38,985 nt of DNA from Pedobacter sp. UBA5917. GTDB taxonomy: Bacteria; Bacteroidota; Bacteroidia; Sphingobacteriales; Sphingobacteriaceae. The notes beneath the pieces were generated by a model. It was not told the DNA's origin. It made no database searches and saw only the letters and a program-made list of their open reading frames with translations. The position numbers were made by a program, and so were the translations under genes. Every line of letters begins with the position of its first letter. Position 1 is the first letter of the stretch. Of the stretch, positions 1 through 6,151 are shown in pieces. The stretch is from contig NZ_DJDT01000241.1 in the NCBI RefSeq assembly GCF_002432345.1, positions 1-38,985 on the forward strand, written 5' to 3'.

Positions 1-51
1 TGATAAACCAAAGGAGATGACGTTACTTTTTTTTAGCTCTGCTAATGAAAG

Positions 52-93
52 CGGAGTGCAACGTAACATAGACCCTGAAATAAATTCAGGGTG
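52..93. repeat. REP-like intergenic repeat with perfect dyad
   Basis: Bases 72-79 (ACCCTGAA) and 85-92 (TTCAGGGT) form a perfect 8-bp inverted repeat with a 5-base loop. Just upstream, bases 52-65 read CGGAGTGCAACGTA, nearly the same as CGGAGTGTAACGTA at the other end of the window (38937-38950). The dyad lies 11 bases past the stop of the minus-strand kinase gene, so it may also end that transcript, although no clear T-run follows it. I recognise this as the type of short dispersed repeat common between genes in Pedobacter-like genomes; that is recall, not a search. Confidence 0.6.
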
Positions 94-103
94 ACGATAC
101 TAT

Positions 104-1180
104 TTAAACCAAATTCTCTTCAATAATATCCTGTAATTCCTTTTCGTTTGCCGCAATTTCGTGCAGCAGTTTAAATTGGTTTTTAACGCGGTCTAAATTT
201 TGTGTAGGATAATTAGTTGGATAATACTTATTCCTGCTTAAAAAGTCGGTTAAAAAGCGCAGGGCCTGCATATAGATCATGTATTTGCCCGAAAATAAAA
301 TAAGTTCTTTTTCAGTTGCTGTTAAAATATGCTTCATTTCAGATAAATAACCCTTTATCGTAGCTTCAAAATAAGGTAAGCGTATCTTAACCTTATCCAG
401 ATCGGTTTCATTTTCCGAGAAAGCACACAGATAGGTCCGCATCATATCACCCAGATCAGAAATGAATTTACCGGGCATAATGGTATCAAGATCAATCACA
501 CAGATACCTTCATTCGTTTCACTATCCAATAATACGTTGCTTATTTTTGTGTCGTGGTGCATTACGCGGTCCGGAAAATCATTTCTATGCAAATAGGAAG
601 TGTAATAATCCAGGATGTATTGATGTGTTAAAGCATCTTCAATCTGTTCTTTTGCATCTGCCTTAAGCTTTTCTTCCGCCTGGTTTAATGCCTGTATAAA
701 CTGTTCGTACCTTAAATTTAGATCATGAAAGCCCGGAATAGTGGGTTGGAGTGTTTTAGCATCAAACTTATCCAACAAACGGCTTAGTTTGCCAAATTGT
801 TTTGCCGCCTCGTAAGCCTGTTTAGGATCGGCAAGCACATCAAGCGAAATGGTATGTGTTACGAAAGGGAGCATGCGCCAATGCTCGTGTTTAACATGCG
901 CCATTTCTTCGCCCTTTACGGTTGAAACAGGTTTGATAAAAAGATAACCGGGTGCAGTAAGGCTGAGGTAATCGGCAATTGCCCTAAGGTTGTTGGCAAT
1001 TGCATATGGCGATTTAAAAACCGAAGTATTGATGTTCTGAAGAATGTATTTCTTCTCTTCAGCTTGTGGAGAAAGCAGATAGGTACGGTTAATTAACCCC
1101 GTACCTATCTGTGCAATTTTTGTATTTTCTTTAGTGTATCCGTAGGCTTCTAAAACTTCGGAATCTAAATTTAGTTCCAT
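104..1180 (-). CDS. NahK-like sugar 1-kinase (APH phosphotransferase fold)
   Basis: A 358-residue cytosolic protein of the aminoglycoside phosphotransferase/choline kinase fold. The catalytic loop is seen at residues 208-215 (HHDTKISN: Asp210 as base, Asn215 as metal ligand), and the metal-binding IDLD follows at 229-232 within VIDLDTIMPG, the form typical of N-acetylhexosamine 1-kinase (NahK) rather than antibiotic kinases. The gene overlaps the upstream nucleotidyltransferase by 10 bases (shared ATGGAACTAA), so the two are almost certainly translated together. The pairing suggests salvage of a free sugar: the kinase makes sugar-1-phosphate and the partner activates it to a nucleotide sugar. 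The substrate cannot be read from sequence; GlcNAc, GalNAc, MurNAc or another hexose are all possible. No resistance role is implied. Confidence 0.8.
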   Translation of the reverse strand: MELNLDSEVLEAYGYTKENTKIAQIGTGLINRTYLLSPQAEEKKYILQNINTSVFKSPYAIANNLRAIADYLSLTAPGYLFIKPVSTVKGEEMAHVKHEHWRMLPFVTHTISLDVLADPKQAYEAAKQFGKLSRLLDKFDAKTLQPTIPGFHDLNLRYEQFIQALNQAEEKLKADAKEQIEDALTHQYILDYYTSYLHRNDFPDRVMHHDTKISNVLLDSETNEGICVIDLDTIMPGKFISDLGDMMRTYLCAFSENETDLDKVKIRLPYFEATIKGYLSEMKHILTATEKELILFSGKYMIYMQALRFLTDFLSRNKYYPTNYPTQNLDRVKNQFKLLHEIAANEKELQDIIEENLV

Positions 1181-2070
1181 AGTTTTTCAGGATATGTTCC
1201 GTTTTTGACCAATTGGTCAATACTATCCTGAACATAAGGTTTGTCTTCTTTATAAGTTACACCAAACCATTTGTTATCAGTAGGTACCACTTTAAAGGTT
1301 GCAGTATTGCTTTTTACAAGGTTCTCGCCAATTAATGGAATGAAAAATTCTGCCTTTGGTTTATCTTTATTTGCTTCTGCAAACTCCCTGAATAACTCCT
1401 CTGTAATTTTGAAAACAGCAGGTGTAAAACCCCAGAAATTCATGGAAACAGGAGTTTCATAGCTTAAAGGGAATTCTTCGCCATTTTCTTCGTAAAAAAT
1501 GTTGCCATCTTTAGGATAAACCTTTGTGCGTTCCACAATCTCTTCGAGGTTGCCGGCTGCATCTACTTTGCAAACACCACGCGAAACTGCACCAAATTCT
1601 GATAAAGTTTTACCGATCTGGTAACCGATAATCGAGTAGTTGCTATCTGTTACCTCAGTGGTTAAGAAATCAACCATTTTTTTAAAGGCATCAAAACCAT
1701 AATAGTCATCAGCGTTAATTACACAGAACGGTTCTTTAATTACGTTTCTTCCCGATAGAATTGCGTGTGCCGTACCCCATGGTTTTTCCCTATAAATTTC
1801 TTCTTCGATTCCGAACTGTTTAAGATCGAAATTCTGGAAAACGTAATCAGTTTCTATTCTTCCTGCCAATTTAGGTTCGAAAATGGCTTTAAAATTATCT
1901 ACAAACTCTTCTTTAATGATAAACACAACTTTACCAAAGCCGGCATTTATTGCATCGTATATCGAATAATCGATAATGGTTTCGCCATTAGGGCCAAAAC
2001 CATCGATCTGTTTCATACTTCCATAACGGCTTGCCATACCGGCTGCCAATATTAATAGGGTGGGTTTCAT
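1171..2070 (-). CDS. Sugar-phosphate nucleotidyltransferase
   Basis: A 299-residue NTP-transferase (GT-A-like Rossmann) protein. The N-terminus has the nucleotide-binding signature LILAAGMASRYGSMKQ (about residues 5-21), in which LAAGxxxR contacts the NTP phosphates. A metal/nucleotide-binding VINADDYYG follows near residue 120. Length suits a single-domain enzyme without the left-handed beta-helix acetyltransferase tail of GlmU. It would join NTP and a sugar-1-phosphate to give NDP-sugar and pyrophosphate. It is the first gene of a two-gene unit with the overlapping NahK-like kinase, so that kinase's product is its likely substrate. It is longer than the MurU uridylyltransferases (about 220 residues) and differs at the N-terminus, so assignment to MurNAc recycling would be a guess. 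Confidence 0.8.
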   Translation of the reverse strand: MKPTLLILAAGMASRYGSMKQIDGFGPNGETIIDYSIYDAINAGFGKVVFIIKEEFVDNFKAIFEPKLAGRIETDYVFQNFDLKQFGIEEEIYREKPWGTAHAILSGRNVIKEPFCVINADDYYGFDAFKKMVDFLTTEVTDSNYSIIGYQIGKTLSEFGAVSRGVCKVDAAGNLEEIVERTKVYPKDGNIFYEENGEEFPLSYETPVSMNFWGFTPAVFKITEELFREFAEANKDKPKAEFFIPLIGENLVKSNTATFKVVPTDNKWFGVTYKEDKPYVQDSIDQLVKNGTYPEKLWN

Positions 2071-2129
2071 CTATTGTTTATTATTTTATTTATTAGGCTA
2101 GGCCTTTGATGATTAAAAAAAGTATTATT

Positions 2130-2144
2130 GCCAATAACATTGGC
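2130..2144. promoter_or_regulatory. Short dyad in the nucleotidyltransferase leader
   Basis: GCCAAT (2130-2135) and ATTGGC (2139-2144) form a perfect 6-bp inverted repeat with a 3-base centre, about 60 bases upstream of the nucleotidyltransferase start on the minus strand. Read on that strand it is followed, eight bases later, by seven T residues. It could be an operator, a weak terminator for the upstream secreted-protein gene, or chance. No promoter matching the Bacteroidota consensus was convincing here. Confidence 0.3.
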
Positions 2145-2208
2145 CTGATTTATATTGCGAAAATAGCAATAGTCATCATAATTTTGTTACAAATGGTTTG
2201 TTGTTTAA

Positions 2209-2871
2209 TTATAATTCATTTAAATAATTAAAGAATTTATTGAGGTCTGTATCCTGTTTAAAATCTGTTTTCTCTTTTTTCAGGTAATCTGTTATTTCTT
2301 TTTCTTTATTAGGCGCAATCGCAAGCAATGATTTTTTGGTTATGTTAATTTTTGATAAACTTCCGTTTTGCAGGATATAATAATCATTGCGGAGATCAAA
2401 AGATTTATTAACCGTTGCCGAGCCATAAACAGTATGTTCCGAAATTTTTTTGTAAGGCTTTTTGAAAAGCGATACTTTGCCAGATGCAATAAGCTGGTAA
2501 AATGAATTTAAGTTTTGGCCATCTGTTGCAGGAAGTCCATTTGTAAATTTATAGTTGGTTGCCGATGCAATATCGTTAATTTCAAAGGCCGAAACTGGTT
2601 CTGTGAAATGCATCATATTGCCATTCTCTGCCTGAAAAATAAGTTTATCATTCATCACATCATATTTTATGGGCATATCTTTATACTGTTTGCCTGATTT
2701 CAAGGTTACCTTGCCCTTTATCCAATAGTCGAAGAGATAGGGAGTTCCATCAACATTCTCATATTTGATTTCTTTTAACGGTGTTCCCTGCATGTCGCCG
2801 TAAGGTTGAACAATGTATTGCGCCTGGGCCACAATAGAGCAGAAAGAGAGTAAAATAATTAGATATTTCAT
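2209..2871 (-). CDS. Secreted protein of unknown function
   Basis: A 220-residue protein that I do not recognise. Residues 1-18 form a clean Sec signal peptide (charged start, hydrophobic core, AQA-Q cleavage site), so the mature protein should be periplasmic or outer-membrane associated. The remainder has no membrane segment. It includes a KGKVTLKSGKQY stretch and a MPIKYDVMNDKLIF stretch that resemble beta-rich repeats of small Bacteroidota surface proteins. It starts 11 bases after the HerA-like ATPase gene on the same strand, so the two are probably co-transcribed, but a functional link is not evident because one is exported and the other cytosolic. Confidence 0.7.
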   Translation of the reverse strand: MKYLIILLSFCSIVAQAQYIVQPYGDMQGTPLKEIKYENVDGTPYLFDYWIKGKVTLKSGKQYKDMPIKYDVMNDKLIFQAENGNMMHFTEPVSAFEINDIASATNYKFTNGLPATDGQNLNSFYQLIASGKVSLFKKPYKKISEHTVYGSATVNKSFDLRNDYYILQNGSLSKINITKKSLLAIAPNKEKEITDYLKKEKTDFKQDTDLNKFFNYLNEL

Positions 2872-2882
2872 TTTCTATTAGT

Positions 2883-4457
2883 TTAAAAACCAAAAAGGCC
2901 GCCACCGGTTTTTGAGCGTGTTTTTTTGCCAGTAAGCATGCCGAAGATACCACGCACAATTTCTTTGCCAATCTGGCGGGTAATGGTTGCGCCCATTACC
3001 TGCTCAACAATACTTTTTTCGCCAGGTTTTGGTTTGCTTTCTTCTTCCTCCTGTTTTTGGGCTTCGGCCTCTTGTTTTTGTTGTTCGGCAGCAGCTGTTT
3101 GATCGTTAATGCGTTTGGTTAAAATCTCATAAGCACTTTCCGGATCAATGGCATCTTTATATTTGGAATACACCGCACTGGCATGAACCAACTGATCGAA
3201 ATCAGCAATTGTTAAAGGGCCCATAATAGCCCTTGGTGGGGTAAGCATGGTTGCCGAAACCTCGGTTGGGATACCTTTCTCGTTTAATACGGTAACCAAA
3301 GCCTGTCCGGTACCCAATGAAGTTAATATTTTATCGATTTCATAAAAATCTGATTTAGGATAGGTATTCACCGTTTTTTTCAGCGCATCCACATCATTTG
3401 GGGTAAAAGCCCTTAACGCATGCTGAACGCGGTTACCCAACTGACCTAAAACACTTTCCGGAACATCGGTAGGTGCCTGTGTACAAAAGAAAACCCCAAC
3501 CCCTTTTGAACGGATTAACCTGATGATGGTTTCGATCTGTTCTAAAAATGCTTTAGAAGAGTTTTTGAACAGTAAATGGGCTTCATCAAAAAAGAATACC
3601 AGTTTAGGTTTATCTAAATCGCCAACTTCGGGCATGGTATTAAATAACTCGGCCAGTAAGCTCAGTAAAAAGGTGGAGTATAACACTGGCTGGTTCTGAA
3701 CATCGGCAATGTTTAATAAACTGATGGTTCCTTTACCATCAACACGTTCGAAAAGATCTTCAATATCGAACGATTTTTCGCCAAACATACCACCTAATCC
3801 CTGTTGTTCTATCGCAACAATTTTCCTCAACATGGTACCAGAGGTTGCGGTAGAAATACTGCCATAACTGCTTTTTATTTCTGCTGCACCTGCACCTTCT
3901 GAAAGATAGGATACCAGTTTTTTGAGGTCGTTTAAATCAATAATCGGTAGTTTATTGTCGTCGGCATATTTAAATATAACCGCCAAAACACCCGATTGTG
4001 TATCGTTTAAATCAAGAATTTTTGATAAAAGTGTAGGTCCAAATTCCAATACGGTTGCACGCATCTGTGCGCCCATTTTACCCGAAAGTGAATAAATCTC
4101 TACAGGAAAACCTGTTGGCGAAAAAGCTTTGTTCAATTGTTGGGCTCTTTCTTCTATTTTTGGGTTCACTGCCCCCGGCTGGTTTAGTCCGGATAAATCG
4201 CCTTTTACATCCAACATAAAAACAGGTACGCCAGCATCCGAAAGCTGTTCTGCCAATAGTTGTAATGTTCTGGTTTTACCGGTTCCTGTTGCCCCTGCGA
4301 TTAAGCCGTGCCTGTTCATCATCTTTAATGATAAATTAACCTCGGCTTCGCTGTAAACCTGTCCGTCTAAAATTCCGGCGCCTAAATAAATGTACGAACC
4401 CGTTGGGGCATAAGATGATTTTATTTTTTCGATGAATTTTGAAGAAAGATCGCTCAT
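2883..4457 (-). CDS. HerA-like / DUF853 family ATPase
   Basis: A 524-residue P-loop ATPase of the HerA/FtsK superfamily, DUF853 type. Walker A is GATGTGKT at residues 55-62. Walker B is LVFFFDEAHL at 286-295, with Asp291-Glu292 as the metal/catalytic pair. An FFCTQAPTDVPESVLGQLG stretch shortly after corresponds to the conserved sensor region of this family. The C-terminal part (about residues 450-480) is a Gln/Glu/Lys-rich, probably coiled segment, followed by a basic Gly-rich tail. DUF853 proteins are widespread and poorly understood; relatives are hexameric DNA translocases. No NurA-like nuclease is adjacent, which argues against the classical HerA-NurA resection pair and against a two-gene phage-defence cassette. 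It leads a pair with the secreted protein at 2209-2871. Confidence 0.85.
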   Translation of the reverse strand: MSDLSSKFIEKIKSSYAPTGSYIYLGAGILDGQVYSEAEVNLSLKMMNRHGLIAGATGTGKTRTLQLLAEQLSDAGVPVFMLDVKGDLSGLNQPGAVNPKIEERAQQLNKAFSPTGFPVEIYSLSGKMGAQMRATVLEFGPTLLSKILDLNDTQSGVLAVIFKYADDNKLPIIDLNDLKKLVSYLSEGAGAAEIKSSYGSISTATSGTMLRKIVAIEQQGLGGMFGEKSFDIEDLFERVDGKGTISLLNIADVQNQPVLYSTFLLSLLAELFNTMPEVGDLDKPKLVFFFDEAHLLFKNSSKAFLEQIETIIRLIRSKGVGVFFCTQAPTDVPESVLGQLGNRVQHALRAFTPNDVDALKKTVNTYPKSDFYEIDKILTSLGTGQALVTVLNEKGIPTEVSATMLTPPRAIMGPLTIADFDQLVHASAVYSKYKDAIDPESAYEILTKRINDQTAAAEQQKQEAEAQKQEEEESKPKPGEKSIVEQVMGATITRQIGKEIVRGIFGMLTGKKTRSKTGGGLFGF

Positions 4458-4554
4458 TTTATAAAATTAGACTGCCAATTTAAGAAACATATCTTAAAAA
4501 GGTTGCGTTTATGTTAGCACTTTTAATACAAAATATTGCACAAACGATTGTTTA

Positions 4555-4857
4555 TCAGTGCTGGTTAAGTTGCTTATAATAATTTAATTCGTTTTGGAGC
4601 AAGGTTATTTTATCCTGCATGTCCTGCACCTGGTTGAGGAGATGCGAAACGGCGTGGATGCCCTCTAAGTTGATTTCCAGATCCTGCGCCAAACGTAGAT
4701 ACTGTTCCAGTTTGGACAGCTCATCGATTGGCAAAAAAACAGATTGTTTCTTAACGGTGGTGTGGATAAGTCCGAAATCTTCCAATGATTGGATAAAATT
4801 GATTTCCACATGGTGATAAGCGCAGATAGCCTCGACTGGTATTAGATTGGTTTCCAT
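4555..4857 (-). CDS. cbpM: Chaperone modulator CbpM
   Basis: A 100-residue protein of the CbpM family (MerR-HTH-like fold without a full DNA-binding role). The N-terminal half has the family pattern: IPVEAICAYHHVE followed by a helix with FIQSLEDFGLI and a FLPIDELSKLEQYLRLAQDL segment. The C-terminal third (about residues 75-98) is a heptad-like coiled coil. In E. coli, CbpM binds the J domain of CbpA and blocks its co-chaperone and DNA-binding activity. Its placement five bases after cbpA on the same strand reproduces that gene order and supports the call. It is expressed from the cbpA transcript, so activator and inhibitor are made together. Confidence 0.85.
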   Translation of the reverse strand: METNLIPVEAICAYHHVEINFIQSLEDFGLIHTTVKKQSVFLPIDELSKLEQYLRLAQDLEINLEGIHAVSHLLNQVQDMQDKITLLQNELNYYKQLNQH

Positions 4858-4862
4858 AATGG

Positions 4863-5786
4863 TTAGAATTTGGAAAGTTTTTCGAATAGTTCTTTTTGTT
4901 CAGTATTTAAATTGGTTGGGATTTTAACCTGCCATTTAATATAGAGATCGCCAAACTGATTGTCTTTTTTATAAACAGGAAATCCCTTGCCTTTTAAACG
5001 TAGGGTAGCATCGGGTTGTGTGCCTTCGGGGATTTTAAGTTTTACCTTACCGTTCAGTGTTTCAACAATTTTTTCTCCACCTAAAACAGCAGTGTACAGA
5101 TCCACTTCCTCCTGGATATAAATATCATTGCCTTTCCGTTTGAACTTAGGATCGTCGGTGATGTTGAATTTGATAAACAGATCGCCCGGAGGGCCATTGT
5201 TAACACCAGGTGCACCGTAACCCGGAAGTTTGATCTTTTGTCCGTTTTCTACACCTGCCGGAATGGTAATGCGTACCTGTTTGCCATTAACAGTTAAGGT
5301 TTGTTTATGTGTGGTATAGGCATCGAGCAGGTTTAACTGTAAATCTGCATTGTAATCCTGACCTTTAAAAGGGGAGTTTCTACTGCTACGGCCACCACCG
5401 CCACCGAACATGGAAGAAAAGAAATCAGAAAAATCTTCTCCACCAAAACCTCCCGAATAACTGCTGCCTCCATAACCTCCCGAATAACTGCTGCCTCCAT
5501 AACCTCCGCTTTGCGATTGATATTGCCTGCGTTGTTGTTCCTGGGCATCTAACTGATCGGCATGTTGCCAGTCCTTACCATATTTGTCGTACTTTTTCCT
5601 TTTCTCCGGATCGCTCAACACTTCATTCGCCTCATTAATCTGCTGGAACTTTTTATTGGCTTCCTCGTTATTCGGGTTGAGATCGGGATGGTGTTTCCTG
5701 GCTAATTTTCTATAAGCTTTTTTAATATCCTCCGTACTTGCATCTTTTTTTAAATCGAGGATTTTATAATAGTCTATGTAGTCCAT
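4863..5786 (-). CDS. cbpA: DnaJ-family co-chaperone CbpA
   Basis: A 307-residue type II J-protein. The J domain is residues 1-70, with the DnaK-stimulating HPD motif at 33-35. A Gly/Phe/Ser/Tyr-rich linker follows (about 85-130), then the two substrate-binding beta-sandwich domains (about 142-300). The four CxxCxGxG zinc repeats of DnaJ are absent, so this is CbpA/DjlB-type rather than DnaJ. The linker contains a nine-residue unit (GGYGGSSYS) duplicated by a perfect 27-base tandem repeat. It stimulates DnaK ATPase and presents unfolded clients in the cytosol; E. coli CbpA also binds curved DNA. The inhibitor gene cbpM follows directly. A J-protein with an inhibitor pair usually serves stress or stationary phase; nothing in the upstream sequence confirms this here. 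Confidence 0.93.
   Translation of the reverse strand: MDYIDYYKILDLKKDASTEDIKKAYRKLARKHHPDLNPNNEEANKKFQQINEANEVLSDPEKRKKYDKYGKDWQHADQLDAQEQQRRQYQSQSGGYGGSSYSGGYGGSSYSGGFGGEDFSDFFSSMFGGGGGRSSRNSPFKGQDYNADLQLNLLDAYTTHKQTLTVNGKQVRITIPAGVENGQKIKLPGYGAPGVNNGPPGDLFIKFNITDDPKFKRKGNDIYIQEEVDLYTAVLGGEKIVETLNGKVKLKIPEGTQPDATLRLKGKGFPVYKKDNQFGDLYIKWQVKIPTNLNTEQKELFEKLSKF
5449..5502. repeat. Two perfect 27-bp tandem copies inside cbpA
   Basis: Bases 5449-5475 and 5476-5502 are identical 27-base units, and a third partial copy begins at 5503. Because 27 is a multiple of three, they encode an in-frame repeated Gly/Ser/Tyr nonapeptide in the flexible linker of CbpA. Identity at the DNA level, including silent positions, points to recent slippage, so the linker length may vary between strains. 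Confidence 0.9.
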
Positions 5787-6104
5787 AATGGCTTAACAAA
5801 TAAATAAAGGTAATGTTCAATTTTATAGCATAAATGTAAGGTTTTAAAGTGAAATGGGCATAGAGCAGGGAGCAGAGGGCATAGGGCGGGGAGCAAGTGG
5901 CGAAAGGTTAATGCAAGGTGCGGAGGCATGGGATTAAGCGGATAACGCAAGGTGAATAGAGTGGGTGGGCGCAGTTAGCTGCTTTTGGGTGGTGCTGTCA
6001 GCTGTTACCAGCTGACAGGTAAATTAAGATCAACGTAGTTGATGCCTTGTTGAGTCTTTTGGTAAATCCTTCGACAGGCTCAGGATGACAAATATTGTAA
6101 AAAA
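5787..6104. repeat. Repeat-rich spacer with several inverted repeats
   Basis: No gene is supported here. The first 150 bases contain G-rich slippery text built on GCATAGAGC/GGGCATAGGGC variants (about 5856-5900), with the word GCAAGGTG at about 5914 and 5948. A perfect 10-bp dyad follows (CTGTCAGCTG at 5995-6004, CAGCTGACAG at 6009-6018, loop TTAC), then a 6-bp dyad (ATCAAC at 6029-6034, GTTGAT at 6038-6043). A fragment reading TTCGACAGGCTCAGGATGAC (6070-6089) is a word I know as a dispersed repeat in this group of bacteria. The segment looks like a landing site where several unrelated repeat families have accumulated between divergent regulation needs of neighbouring genes. Confidence 0.65.
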
Positions 6105-6129
6105 AAAGTGCCCCATATAGAGGCACTTT
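6098..6129 (-). terminator. Rho-independent terminator of the S9 peptidase gene
   Basis: On the minus strand AAAGTGCC (6129-6122) pairs with GGCACTTT (6112-6105), giving an 8-bp stem with a 9-base loop, and the stem runs directly into a T tract (complement of the A run at 6098-6107). It lies about 20 bases after the stop codon of the S9 peptidase gene. Stem, loop and T-run all fit an intrinsic terminator. Confidence 0.85.
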
Positions 6130-6151
6130 AATCGATAAAGGTAGAGAGAAA

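Noticed and set aside
104..1180. Aminoglycoside resistance kinase
   Set aside because: The IDLDTIMPG motif and the coupled nucleotidyltransferase point to a sugar kinase.
2883..4457. HerA-like ATPase as part of an anti-phage system
   Set aside because: No nuclease (NurA, Sir2, DUF4297 or similar) is next to it; its neighbour is a secreted protein, and DUF853 proteins are common housekeeping-like genes.
5333..5548. 71-codon minus-strand frame with repeated VMEAAVIRE text
   Set aside because: It is the out-of-frame reading of the 27-base repeat in cbpA.
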